A DNA stretch of 64,000 bases. Source: Fodinicola acaciae. GTDB taxonomy: Bacteria; Actinomycetota; Actinomycetes; Mycobacteriales; HKI-0501. Shown in pieces: positions 17,632 to 26,924 of this stretch. The stretch lies in NCBI RefSeq assembly GCF_010993745.1, contig NZ_WOTN01000001.1, positions 1,553,235-1,617,234 of the forward strand. The letters run 5' to 3'. The stretch's first letter is position 1, and every line of letters begins with the position of its first letter. The translations under genes were made by a program, and so were the position numbers. The notes under the pieces were generated by a model. The model did not search any database. It saw only the letters and a program-made list of their open reading frames with translations, and was not told the origin of the DNA.

Positions 17632-18423
17632 TCAGGCCTTCGGCGGCTCGGCGCCGACCGCGTGGAAACCGCCGTCGACGTGCACGATCTCGCCGGTGGT
17701 GGCCGGAAACCAGTCCGACAGCAGCGCCACGATCGCCTTGCCGGCCGGCTCGGTGTCGGTCAGGCTCCACCCCAGCGGCGCGCCGGTCTCCCACAGCGCC
17801 TCGAACTTCTCCGAGCCGGGGATCGACTTCATCGCCATCGTCCGCAGCGGTCCGGCGGCGACCAGGTTGACGCGTACGCCCTGCGGACCGAGGTCGCGGG
17901 CCAAGTAACGGTTCGTCGACTCCAGCGCTGCCTTCGAGACACCCATCCAGCCGTACACCGGCCACGCCTTCGTCGCGTCGAAGTCCAGGCCGACGACCGA
18001 GGCGCGCGCGCCGAACAGCGGCAGGCAGGCGCGGGTGACGGCCGCGTACGACCAGGCGGAGATCTGTACGGCCGGACCGACATCCGACCACGGCACGTCG
18101 ACGAAGCCGTCGCCGAGGGCGTTCTGCGGCGCGAAGGCGATCGAGTGGACGATGCCGTCGAGACCGTCGACGTGCTCGCGGAGCCGCTCCTCCAGCGACG
18201 CGTAGTGCTCCTCGTTGGTGACGTCGAGCTCGATCACCGGCGGCTCGAACGGCAGCCGCTTGGCGATCCGCTTCGTGATCGACAGCGCGCGGCCGAAGCT
18301 GGAGAGCACCACCTGGGCACCCTGCTCCTGCGCGATCCGCGCCGCGGCGAAGGCGATCGACGCCTCGGTGAGTACGCCGGTGACCAGCACACGCTTACCG
18401 TCCAGCAACCCGCTCACGGGCAA
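17632..18423 (-). CDS. inhA: NADH-dependent enoyl-ACP reductase, InhA type
   Basis: 263-residue enoyl-ACP reductase performing the last step of type II fatty acid elongation. It tracks M. tuberculosis InhA almost residue for residue: IVHSIAF with S94, GLDFDATKAWPVYGWMGVSK with Y157 and K164 (the Y-x6-K signature of this class), and VNLVAAGPLRTMAM. Gene order fabG-inhA-hemH agrees. It follows the fabG gene by 24 bp, so the two form an operon. A REP-like repeat begins 11 bp after its stop. Confidence 0.95.
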   Translation of the reverse strand: MPVSGLLDGKRVLVTGVLTEASIAFAAARIAQEQGAQVVLSSFGRALSITKRIAKRLPFEPPVIELDVTNEEHYASLEERLREHVDGLDGIVHSIAFAPQNALGDGFVDVPWSDVGPAVQISAWSYAAVTRACLPLFGARASVVGLDFDATKAWPVYGWMGVSKAALESTNRYLARDLGPQGVRVNLVAAGPLRTMAMKSIPGSEKFEALWETGAPLGWSLTDTEPAGKAIVALLSDWFPATTGEIVHVDGGFHAVGAEPPKA

Positions 18424-18447
18424 AAATCCTTTCGTACGAGGGAAAGA

Positions 18448-19260
<813 letters not shown>

Positions 19261-19268
19261 CTAGTGCA

Positions 19269-19315
19269 CGCATGGCCACCATGCGTGCGTCCAGCGCACG
19301 CATGGTGGCCATGCG
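19269..19315. repeat. REPIN-like 47-bp perfect hairpin (two inverted REP units)
   Basis: Two copies of a 21-bp unit starting CGCATGGCCACCATGCG face each other around a 5-base loop TCCAG, forming a perfect inverted repeat. The unit is the same as at the ends of the 17036-17620 segment. It lies 9 bp after the stop codon of the VWA protein gene, just as the other copy lies 11 bp after the inhA stop. It may act as an intercistronic RNA structure or terminator for the moxR operon. Confidence 0.8.
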
Positions 19316-19324
19316 ACCAAGCCT

Positions 19325-20275
19325 CTACGGCAGGCGCTGGGTCCAGATGAGGCTGAGCACCGCGCCGGCGAAGCCGAACAGCAGCGCGAGGCCGGCGAAC
19401 CACTGCGTGATCTCGCGCGACTCGGTCCGATAGCCGATCGAGCTGCCGAGGTCGTTGTAGACCTTCTTCAAGCCCTCGGAGGTGACCGCGTCGTAGTACT
19501 GGCCGCTGGTGTCGGTGGCGAGCTTGTGCAACGCGTCGCGGTCGACCGGTACGGGGACCTGCCGGCCGGACAGCTCGACGGTGCCTTCCTGTGTGCCGAA
19601 AGCGATCGTCGACACCGGCACCTTGGCCTTCTTCGCGGCGGCCGCGGCGAGGTCGTTCGGCCGGCCGAAGGTGGTGTAGCCGTCGGACAGCAGCACGATC
19701 CGTGCCGGCGGCGGACCGGACGCGCCGTCCGCCGGTACGCTCGCGATCGCGTCCAGCGACGTGAAGATCGCCTCGCCGATGGCGGTCGACTCCTGCAGCT
19801 GGAGCGCGTCGATGCCGGCGATGATCTGGTTATGGTCCTTGGTCGGCGACACCTTCACCGACGCGCTCTTGGCAAAGGACACCAGGCCGATGTTGTACGT
19901 GTCCGGCAGCTGGTTGACGAACAGCTTCGCGGCCGCCTTGGACGCCTCGATCCGGTTTGGCGTGACATCGGTGGCCTGCATGGACAGCGACACGTCCAGC
20001 GCCAGGACGATCGTCGCGCGTTCGAGCGGCACGCGTACGTCCGCCGACGGCTTGGCCATCGCCGTCGCCAGCACCAGCAGGCACAGCAGGAACGCGGTCG
20101 CGGCGAGGTGCCGCCGCCAGCCGGGACCACGCGGCGCCAGCCGGGACAACAGGCCGACGTTGCTGAACCGCACCGCGTACGTCTTGCGGCGCAGCTGCAC
20201 CAGCACGTACGCGCCGGCGAGGGCCACCACCAGCAGGACCAGGAGGAGCCACCACGGGCTGAGGAAACGGATCAT
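19325..20275 (-). CDS. VWA-domain membrane protein (BatA-like)
   Basis: 316-residue membrane protein with a von Willebrand A domain between two membrane segments. The N-terminal part has LSPWWLLLVLLVVALAGAYVLV and a second hydrophobic stretch near residue 55; the VWA metal site DVSLSM (DxSxS) lies near residue 95, and a C-terminal membrane helix follows (WFAGLALLFGFAGAVLSLI). Proteins of this type act with MoxR ATPases in assembly or metal-chaperone roles. It overlaps the DUF58 gene by ATGA and corresponds in position to M. tuberculosis Rv1481. Confidence 0.9.
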   Translation of the reverse strand: MIRFLSPWWLLLVLLVVALAGAYVLVQLRRKTYAVRFSNVGLLSRLAPRGPGWRRHLAATAFLLCLLVLATAMAKPSADVRVPLERATIVLALDVSLSMQATDVTPNRIEASKAAAKLFVNQLPDTYNIGLVSFAKSASVKVSPTKDHNQIIAGIDALQLQESTAIGEAIFTSLDAIASVPADGASGPPPARIVLLSDGYTTFGRPNDLAAAAAKKAKVPVSTIAFGTQEGTVELSGRQVPVPVDRDALHKLATDTSGQYYDAVTSEGLKKVYNDLGSSIGYRTESREITQWFAGLALLFGFAGAVLSLIWTQRLP

Positions 20276-21270
20276 CGGGTCATTCCACGGGTCTGGCCGC
20301 GGCGCTGCGCGGCGACGAAGCGAACGATGTCGACCAGCCAGTCGGAGTCGGTGCGCAGCCGCAGGTGCGCGGCCCCGGCCCGGCGCACCGCGGCGGCGAT
20401 GGCCGCGCGCTGCGTACGCGCCGCTTCAGCGTACGTCTCCCGAAATCTCTTGTCGCCGGTGTGCACCTCGTGAGTGTTCCCCGTCTCGGTGTCGACAACG
20501 GTCAGCACGCCGACATCCGGCAGCTCCAGCTCACGCGGGTCGACCACCTCGACGGCCAGCACGTTGTGGCGTACGGCGAGCTTGCGCAGCGGCCGTTCCC
20601 AGGCGGGCTCGGTGGCCGGGTCGACCACATCAGGCGTGAGGAAGTCGCTGATCACCGCCGCCTGGCCGCGCCGCCGCGGCGGCCGGTTGAGCATGTCGAT
20701 GGCGCCGGCCAGGTCGGTCGGCTGGCCCGGCTTGGCGCGCGGTGTCTCGGCGATGCGGTGCAGCATCCCCTGCGCGGCCAGCCGGCCGGGCCGGGCCGGC
20801 AGCCGGATCGACCCCTCGCCGTTGACGACGACCGCGCCGAGCCGGTTGCCGCCGCGTACGGTCAGGTGCGCGATCGCCGCGGCGCCGGCGATCGCCAGGT
20901 CACGCTTTTCGCACCGCGCCGTGCCGAAGTCCAGGCTCGCGGACAGGTCGACGCAGAGCCAGGTCTCCAGCTCGCGGTCGGCGATGGTCTGGCGGACGTG
21001 CGGCACGGTCGTACGCGCGGTCACCGGCCAGTCCATCCGGCGTACGTCGTCGCCGGGCCGGTATTCGCGCGACTCGCCGTTTTCGCTGCCCGGCCCTGGC
21101 AACAGGCCGAGGTAGTCACCTTGCAGCAGGCCGTCGAGCTTGCGGGTGATCATCAGCTGCAGGCGGCGCAGCACGACGTCGACGCGCTCGTCGTCCAACC
21201 GCGGCGGGCCGCCACCGAGGCCGCGTTCCGGATCGCCAGGTGGTGGCTCGACGGACCGAAGTCGTCTCAC
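20272..21270 (-). CDS. DUF58 domain-containing protein
   Basis: 332-residue soluble protein of the DUF58 family, regular partners of MoxR ATPases. The family core SREYRPGDDVRRMDWPVTART lies near residue 65-90, followed by a VWA-like segment (LCVDLSASLDFG). It overlaps both neighbours by four bases, giving a moxR-DUF58-VWA operon like Rv1479-Rv1481. The biochemical role is not known; the family is thought to link MoxR to its client proteins. Confidence 0.9.
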   Translation of the reverse strand: MRRLRSVEPPPGDPERGLGGGPPRLDDERVDVVLRRLQLMITRKLDGLLQGDYLGLLPGPGSENGESREYRPGDDVRRMDWPVTARTTVPHVRQTIADRELETWLCVDLSASLDFGTARCEKRDLAIAGAAAIAHLTVRGGNRLGAVVVNGEGSIRLPARPGRLAAQGMLHRIAETPRAKPGQPTDLAGAIDMLNRPPRRRGQAAVISDFLTPDVVDPATEPAWERPLRKLAVRHNVLAVEVVDPRELELPDVGVLTVVDTETGNTHEVHTGDKRFRETYAEAARTQRAAIAAAVRRAGAAHLRLRTDSDWLVDIVRFVAAQRRGQTRGMTR

Positions 21271-22457
21271 GCCGGCCGCTCACCGCTGGCCGGCGGCTCC
21301 CAGGCGGAGCTCTTGTTCAGCGAGGTGCTCGCTGGCAGGGTCGTCGTCTCGTTCGTTGGCGGCGCCGGCACCGGCGGCACCGCTCGCGTGCTGGTCGGCG
21401 ACGGCCGGGGTGCGGCGGCCGGCAGCGTCGGCGGAGTCGGCCGGCGCGGCGCGGCGCTCTGCCGAGGGGCCACCGTCGGCAGCGGCACGCTGGCCAGCAC
21501 GCGCTCGACGACGTACTCGGACGGCACGCCGTCGGCGAGCGCGTCGTAGGACATGACCAGCCGGTGGCGCAGGATGTCCGGCGCCACGTCCTGCAGGTCC
21601 TGCGGCAGCGCGTAGTCGCGGCCGCGCATCAATGCCAGCGCTCGGGTGGCCGCGACCAGGCCGAGTGAGGCGCGCGGACTGGCACCGTAGGAGATCAGGC
21701 TGGCGATCTCGGCGAGGCCGTGCTCAGCCGGCGACCGGGTCGCCAGCACCAGCCGTACGGCGTAGTCGACCAGTGCGTTGTGCACGAACACGTCGTCAGC
21801 GGCGGCCTGCAGCCGCATCAGCGTCTCCGGATCGATGATCTGCTGAGGCACCGGCGGCCGTACGCCCATCCGGTAGACGATCTCGCGCTCCTCGATGTCG
21901 GTCGGATAGCCGACGACGATCTTCATCAGGAACCGGTCGCGCTGCGCCTCCGGCAGCGGATAGACGCCTTCCTGCTCGATCGGGTTCTGGGTGGCCAGCG
22001 TGAGGAACGGCTTGGGCAGGTCGTACGTCTTGCCGCCGATCGAGACCTGCTTCTCGGCCATCACCTCCAGCAGCGCCGACTGCACCTTGGCCGGCGCGCG
22101 GTTGATCTCGTCGGCCAGCAGGAAGTTGGCGAACACCGGTCCGAGCTCGACGTCGAAGGCCTCGCTGGACGCTTTGTAGATGCGCGTACCGAGGATGTCG
22201 GCCGGCACCAGGTCGGGGGTGAACTGGATCCGGGTGAAGCTGCCGCCGACCACCCTGGCCAGCGTCTCGACCGCCAGCGTCTTCGCCACGCCAGGCACGC
22301 CCTCGAGCAGGCAGTGGCCGCGGGACAGCAGGCAGACCAGCATCCGCTCGACCATCCGGTCCTGTCCGACGATCACCTTCTTGATCTCGAACAGCACGCG
22401 CTCAAGTTCGGTCGCGTCCTGTGCTGGCGTGTGCTGGCCAGCCGCCTGCTCCGTCAC
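21267..22457 (-). CDS. moxR: MoxR family AAA+ ATPase
   Basis: 396-residue AAA+ ATPase. Walker A is GVPGVAKT, Walker B is LLADEINRAPAK, and sensor and MoxR-specific segments follow to about residue 320; a Pro/Ser/Ala-rich, probably disordered tail of some 70 residues ends the protein. I chose GTG 22457 because GGAGGG lies seven bases upstream, rather than an in-frame ATG at 22520 that lacks such a site. It leads the moxR-DUF58-VWA operon and is preceded by mutually exclusive hairpins, which may regulate it. Confidence 0.92.
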   Translation of the reverse strand: MTEQAAGQHTPAQDATELERVLFEIKKVIVGQDRMVERMLVCLLSRGHCLLEGVPGVAKTLAVETLARVVGGSFTRIQFTPDLVPADILGTRIYKASSEAFDVELGPVFANFLLADEINRAPAKVQSALLEVMAEKQVSIGGKTYDLPKPFLTLATQNPIEQEGVYPLPEAQRDRFLMKIVVGYPTDIEEREIVYRMGVRPPVPQQIIDPETLMRLQAAADDVFVHNALVDYAVRLVLATRSPAEHGLAEIASLISYGASPRASLGLVAATRALALMRGRDYALPQDLQDVAPDILRHRLVMSYDALADGVPSEYVVERVLASVPLPTVAPRQSAAPRRPTPPTLPAAAPRPSPTSTRAVPPVPAPPTNETTTLPASTSLNKSSAWEPPASGERPA

Positions 22458-22625
22458 CGTCGGGCCCTCCAGAGAAGATGCGTACCGCTCGATCGTGCGG
22501 TCCGGCGTCAAGCCTGACACGTCCGCGCCGCCCGCGCCGGTGCCGGGGGTGGGCCGGCCGGCATCCTTAGCCGGCCTTCATCCACTTCTTAGCGCGCGTA
22601 CGCGACCACGACCGGATGTCCGACT

Positions 22626-22711
22626 GTCACCTTGTTGACCTGCTGGCTCGGTTCAGCAGGTCAACAAGGTGACAACCGGACCCGCAAAAGGCGTGTCCGG
22701 TTGTCACCTTG
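22626..22711 (-). promoter_or_regulatory. two mutually exclusive strong hairpins in the moxR leader region
   Basis: GTCACCTTGTTGACCTGCT (22626-22644) pairs perfectly over 19 bp with 22655-22673. The segment 22665-22681 pairs perfectly over 17 bp with 22695-22711. The two helices share 22665-22673, so an RNA read on the minus strand towards moxR can form only one of them at a time. A direct repeat TGTCCGRYTGTCACCTTG underlies both. This could be an attenuator-like switch or a repeat family; no known riboswitch consensus was recognised. Confidence 0.5.
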
Positions 22712-22734
22712 GAAAGCATCGCCGCAGGTCAGAC

Positions 22735-22778
22735 GCCACCTGACGACGCAATCGGATTCCGATTGCGTCGTCGGTGGC
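22735..22778 (-). terminator. strong hairpin directly after the NlpC/P60 gene
   Basis: GCCACC...ACGACGCAATCGGA pairs with TCCGATTGCGTCGT...GGTGGC to form a stem of about 20 bp with one bulged base and a minimal loop. It starts immediately after the stop codon of the NlpC/P60 gene. There is no U-tract on the minus strand, so termination would rely on the stem or Rho. Confidence 0.55.
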
Positions 22779-23972
22779 TCAGAGCAGGCGTGCGGCGCCG
22801 AAGTAGCCGGACCAGTACATCGATCTCTTGTGCACCGGGATGCCGAAGTCGGCGGCCTCGATGATCTTGCCGTTGCCGGCCCAGATCGCCACATGGTGGA
22901 TCGAGGTCCAGCTCGACCCGTACGACCAGAAGACCAGGTCACCCGGCCGCAGTTGGCTGCGTGAGATCGGCCGGCCCTCCGCGTACTGCAGGTGTGCCGA
23001 GTGCGGCAGGTAGATGCCGACCTTCTTGTACGCCCACAGGACCAGGCCCGAGCAGTCGAAACCGACCGACGGGCTGGCCGCGGCCCACACGTACGGCTTG
23101 CCAAGCTGCGTCAGCGCCGCCCGTACGATCGTCGACCCGGAGCCTCCGCCGGTGTAGCCACCGCCACCACCGCCGCTGCTCGGCGGGTCGTCATCGTCGT
23201 CGTTGGCCGCCGCCCGGGCGGCCGCCGCACGCGCGTCTGCCGCGGCACGTGCCTGTCGCAGCAGTCCGGCCGTACGCTGCGCGGACACCAGCCGCTGGTT
23301 GAGCACCGCCTGCTGCGCCTGGATCGTGGTCGTCAGCTTCTGTCGCGCGGTGATCGCCGCGATGGCCGCGTTCTTCGCCGCGGAGGCACGCGAGGCGGCC
23401 GCCTGCGTCGCCTTCAGCGCGATGGTCGCCGCGTTGGCCAGCTCTTTCTGCTTGCCCTGCGCCTGCTGCAGCCGCGCGAGCGAGCCGGCCTGGTCGCCGC
23501 TGACGATGTCCAGCATCGCCAGCTCGTGGCCGTAGTTCGCCGGGTTGCCGCCGGTCATCAGCATCGCCGCGGTGTTGGCCCCGCCGGTCATGTACGTGGC
23601 GGCGACCAGGTGGTCCATCTGGCTGCGCTGGCTTGCGACCGCGGCCTGCACGGTCTTGAGCGCCCGGGTGGCGTTGTTGTAGCCGGTCTGCGCCTGGCCC
23701 TGCAGGTAGACGGCGGTGTTGTACGCCTCGATGGCCACCTCGGTCTGCACCTGCGCGGCGGACAGTGCCGCCTGCGACGCCGCCAGCTGGCCGTTGATGA
23801 TGCCGACAAGCTTGGACGCCGCGGCCACCTGCTGCCTGCTGGCGGCCAGCTGCTGGTCGGTCGGGTTGGGCGGCGTCGGAGCCGCGGCCGCCATCGACGG
23901 AGCCAGCAGGAACCCCACCACAAGAGATGCCCCAAGTGCACCAGCGAGCACTCGGTTACCCTTCTCCCTCAT
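22779..23972 (-). CDS. secreted NlpC/P60 peptidoglycan endopeptidase (RipA-like)
   Basis: 397-residue secreted cell-wall hydrolase that would cleave stem peptides during growth or division. A signal peptide (VLAGALGASLVVGFLLAPSMAAAA) is followed by a long Ala/Gln-rich coiled coil (about residues 40-245), an Asp/Gly-rich linker and a C-terminal NlpC/P60 domain with the catalytic cysteine in FDCSGLVLW and histidine in SIHHVAIW. I chose ATG 23972 because GGAGG lies five bases upstream; the GTG six bases earlier lies inside that site. Position and architecture match ripA, which precedes moxR1 in mycobacteria. Confidence 0.9.
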   Translation of the reverse strand: MREKGNRVLAGALGASLVVGFLLAPSMAAAAPTPPNPTDQQLAASRQQVAAASKLVGIINGQLAASQAALSAAQVQTEVAIEAYNTAVYLQGQAQTGYNNATRALKTVQAAVASQRSQMDHLVAATYMTGGANTAAMLMTGGNPANYGHELAMLDIVSGDQAGSLARLQQAQGKQKELANAATIALKATQAAASRASAAKNAAIAAITARQKLTTTIQAQQAVLNQRLVSAQRTAGLLRQARAAADARAAAARAAANDDDDDPPSSGGGGGGYTGGGSGSTIVRAALTQLGKPYVWAAASPSVGFDCSGLVLWAYKKVGIYLPHSAHLQYAEGRPISRSQLRPGDLVFWSYGSSWTSIHHVAIWAGNGKIIEAADFGIPVHKRSMYWSGYFGAARLL

Positions 23973-24230
23973 CGACACCTCCAGTCACAGTGGTGACAGG
24001 AGATCACACTCCAGAGAAAAGCGACAGCTTAAGTCCTAAATTAGATCGTTTGTCCGATTGTTTTTCGGCGTGTCGCGGCGTGTCGTGCCGGGTCGATGTG
24101 CTAGGCGAATCGCGGCCGCGACGGCCGTACGCAGGACGAATCGGATAAACGAATCGCCGCTCGACGTGCTGTTGCCAACGCTTGGCGGGTCGCCTGGCAA
24201 CTGTCGGACAACTCAGTAGGCTGTGGCCTC

Positions 24231-24605
24231 ATGGGTCCATACGTCGGCCTGTCCGGCCAGCAGAGCATCGTCGTCAGTGACGACGACAGCGCGCTGACCA
24301 CCGGTTCCGGTGACGTGCCGACCCTGGCCACGCCGCGCGTCGTCGCGCTCGCCGAGGCGGCCGCCATCGCCGCGCTGGACGGCCACCTGGAGGAGGGCCA
24401 GACCTCAGTCGGCACGCAGGTGTCGCTGCGCCACCGCGCGCCGTCGCCGGTGGGCCGCCGAGTCGAGGCGATCGCCGCGCTGACCGAGGTCGACGGTCAC
24501 ACGCTGCGCTTCACCGTGACCGTACGAGACGGCGACCGGACCGTCGCCGAAGGCCTGATCGAGCGGGTCATCGTCGACCGTGACTGGTTCCTCAAGCGGG
24601 CCTGA
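24231..24605 (+). CDS. thioesterase family protein (FlK-like hotdog fold)
   Basis: 124-residue hotdog-fold protein resembling the fluoroacetyl-CoA thioesterase FlK group. The central helix region VVALAEAAAIAAL carries the acidic residue, TSVGTQVSLRHRAPSPVG carries the Thr and His, and the last strands read TVTVRDGDRTVAEGLIERVIV. It would hydrolyse a small acyl-CoA; fluoroacetyl-CoA itself is not implied. It overlaps the MBL hydrolase gene (TGATG), suggesting one operon. Confidence 0.8.
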   Translation: MGPYVGLSGQQSIVVSDDDSALTTGSGDVPTLATPRVVALAEAAAIAALDGHLEEGQTSVGTQVSLRHRAPSPVGRRVEAIAALTEVDGHTLRFTVTVRDGDRTVAEGLIERVIVDRDWFLKRA

Positions 24606-25411
24606 TGCTGGTCGAGATCGCCGAAGGCGTGCACGTCTGGCGCGAGCCGGTGCTCGACGTGAATGCCACCGTGGTCGTCGGCTCGACAAAGTGTCTGGTG
24701 GTGGACACTCTGTCCAGTGTCGCTCAGGCGACCCGCCTGGCCACCGCGGTACGCGCCGTCACCGATCGGCCGATCGAGCTGGTCAACACGCATGTGCACT
24801 TCGACCACTGGTACGGCAACGCCGCCTTCGGCGCCGAGCGCATCTGGAGCCAGCGCCAGTGGGACATCGACGCGCAGCCGATCGCCGCGGCGATCGGCGA
24901 CTACGGCGACGCCGGCCCCGGCTTCGCCGACGAGCTGGCCGCCGTCGATCCGGTGCCGCCCACCCATTCGGTCGAGGTCGAGGAGTCGGTCGACCTCGGC
25001 GGACGTACGGCCGTGCTGGCCCACCTCGGCCGCGGCCACACCGACCACGACCTCGTCGTGGTCGTGCCGGACGCGCACGTCGCGGTCTGCGGCGACCTGG
25101 TCGAGCAAGGTGCGCCGCCGTCCTTCGGCGACGCGTATCCGCTGGACTGGCCGGCGACACTGGCCGCGCTCGCCGGCCGGCTCACCGACGCCGGCGGCTC
25201 CTGGCAGCTGGTGCCGGGCCACGGCGCGGTCGTCGACCAGGAGTTCCTGCACCGCCAGCACGGCGAGCTGGCTAGCCTGGAGTGGCTGTGTCGCGACGGC
25301 TACGGCGACGGCCGCGACCCGCTCGAGCTGGCGCAGCGGTCACCGTTCGGACCGGAGCACTCCTTGGTCGCCATCCGGCGCGCGTACGCCGACCTCGACG
25401 GTCGTGCGTGA
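24605..25411 (+). CDS. MBL-fold metallo-hydrolase
   Basis: 268-residue metallo-beta-lactamase-fold hydrolase. The metal ligands are clear: NTHVHFDHWYGN (HxHxDH, near residue 60), GRGHTDHD near 142, the bridging aspartate in VCGDLVEQ and the last histidine in LVPGHGAVV. The fold covers glyoxalase II-like thioesterases and other hydrolases; next to a CoA-thioesterase-like gene a thioester substrate is plausible. Its 3' end overlaps the convergent gene by 72 bp. Confidence 0.88.
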   Translation: MLVEIAEGVHVWREPVLDVNATVVVGSTKCLVVDTLSSVAQATRLATAVRAVTDRPIELVNTHVHFDHWYGNAAFGAERIWSQRQWDIDAQPIAAAIGDYGDAGPGFADELAAVDPVPPTHSVEVEESVDLGGRTAVLAHLGRGHTDHDLVVVVPDAHVAVCGDLVEQGAPPSFGDAYPLDWPATLAALAGRLTDAGGSWQLVPGHGAVVDQEFLHRQHGELASLEWLCRDGYGDGRDPLELAQRSPFGPEHSLVAIRRAYADLDGRA

Positions 25412-26854
25412 CGTCGGCTGAGACAGGGTCCACGCCCAGCCGAGCACGGTGAACAGCAGCACCGGAAACAGCTGGTCCTCCAGCGACGGCGACAACCACG
25501 CGATCAGCAGCGCCGCCGCCACCAACGCGGCCGGACAGATCCGCGCGACCGGATCGCGCGAGCGTACGGTCGGCGCCGCCACGAAGAACATCCAGACCAG
25601 ATACGCCAGCAGACCGAGCACGCCGGTCTCCATCACCAGGTGCAGCCAGAAGGAGTCCACCTGCTCCGGATGCGAGGTCCACGGCGGAAAGTCCGGATGC
25701 CGCAGGTCCGGCTTGTCGCTGGTCAGGGTGGCATACCAGTACGGGTCGGACTGGAAGGCGACGGCGCCGCCGAACTGGCCGACGCCATAGCCGAGCACCG
25801 GCCGGTGCACCAACAGGCCGAGGCCCTGTTTCCAGAACAGCACGCGGATCTCGTACTTCTCCGCGCTCGGCTGTCCCGGCGCGGCAGCGGCCGTCTTCAT
25901 GCCACGGACGGCCGCGAAGACGCCACCGATCCGGCCGCCGAAGGTGGTCTGGTTCTGCGGGATCAGCAGCTGCATGCCGGCGAACCCGATGATCAGCGCC
26001 ATCGCGACCGCGACCGGCTTGACCGTCGTACGCAGCTGCCGTCGGCGCAGGACCATCACCACGGCCGCGCCGACCGCGAAGCCGAGCGCCGACTCGCGGG
26101 ACTGCGTGGTCGACATGCCGAGCGCGAGGAAGCCGAACAGCAGCCACAGCTTCCAGGACACCTTCGGCCTGGTGACAAACCAGCACAGCAGCGCCAGCTC
26201 GACGACCATCAGGAAGTGGCCGAGATGGTTGGGGTGGTTGAAAAACGCCTGCGCGCGACCCAACCCGGCCCAGGTCAGCTCGGTCCAGCCGAGCGCGACG
26301 ACCGCCGGCTCTCCGAGCACGAACTGGACGATCGCCACCGCCGCGGCCAGCACGGCGACCGGTCCGACCGTCCACAGCACCGGCCTGACCGGCACGTCCC
26401 GCAACGCACGCCAGGCGAAAAACACGATGACGCCGCGGAAATACACGAACAGCGCCTGGCCGATGATGGTGGCCGACGAGCCGCCGAGCAGGCCGGCGGC
26501 CACCATCACCACGCCGACGACGGCCAGCGCGATCTCGGCTCTGGTCGTGAACTCACGCCAGCTCCGGTCGACCGCCACCTTCGCCAGCGTGCCGCCGAGG
26601 ATGGCCAGGAACAGCACACTCTTGAGCGTCTTCGGCCAGCCGGCGAGGATCCAGGTCGAGTGGCCGCGGGCATCCACCGGACCCGGATGGCCGAAGACCT
26701 GCTGGACCCAGCCTTCCAGGAGCACGTCGATCAGCAGAGCGAGCAGAAGCGCGATCAGCGCCACGCGTAACACGCGTGACGCTGTGTGGGCTTTGCTTCC
26801 GCTATGTTCCTCGGCGTCCGCAACCACCGTCGCCATCCGTACGCGCTGCTGCAT
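25340..26854 (-). CDS. O-antigen ligase / Wzy_C family polytopic membrane protein
   Basis: 504-residue membrane protein with about ten or eleven hydrophobic segments. The region FFNHPNHLGHFLMVVELALL (near residue 220) and the large extracytoplasmic loop with HRPVLGYGVGQFGGAVAF and DSFWLHLVMETGVLGLLAYL are typical of the Wzy_C/WaaL ligase superfamily, which polymerises or transfers surface glycans. No glycosyltransferases adjoin it, so it is an isolated member. A GGAGGGG site sits only a few bases before ATG 26854; an ATG 18 bases downstream is the alternative start. Confidence 0.8.
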   Translation of the reverse strand: MQQRVRMATVVADAEEHSGSKAHTASRVLRVALIALLLALLIDVLLEGWVQQVFGHPGPVDARGHSTWILAGWPKTLKSVLFLAILGGTLAKVAVDRSWREFTTRAEIALAVVGVVMVAAGLLGGSSATIIGQALFVYFRGVIVFFAWRALRDVPVRPVLWTVGPVAVLAAAVAIVQFVLGEPAVVALGWTELTWAGLGRAQAFFNHPNHLGHFLMVVELALLCWFVTRPKVSWKLWLLFGFLALGMSTTQSRESALGFAVGAAVVMVLRRRQLRTTVKPVAVAMALIIGFAGMQLLIPQNQTTFGGRIGGVFAAVRGMKTAAAAPGQPSAEKYEIRVLFWKQGLGLLVHRPVLGYGVGQFGGAVAFQSDPYWYATLTSDKPDLRHPDFPPWTSHPEQVDSFWLHLVMETGVLGLLAYLVWMFFVAAPTVRSRDPVARICPAALVAAALLIAWLSPSLEDQLFPVLLFTVLGWAWTLSQPTSRTTVEVGVRAPDGDQGVLRSER

Positions 26855-26924
26855 ACCCCTCCGTTCTCACCGCCCTCCCACCTTGACGATTACCGAAGGC
26901 GGCGAGGTTTCGGGGAGATGAATA

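Noticed and set aside
22617-22774. CRISPR-like or tandem repeat array
   Set aside because: The repeats are only three, alternate in orientation and have no regular spacers; they form hairpins instead.
23983-24230. Possible c-di-AMP (ydaO) riboswitch before the NlpC/P60 gene
   Set aside because: This riboswitch class often precedes such genes in actinomycetes, but I could not find its conserved cores in the 5' region; only an ordinary promoter-like AT-rich stretch is present.
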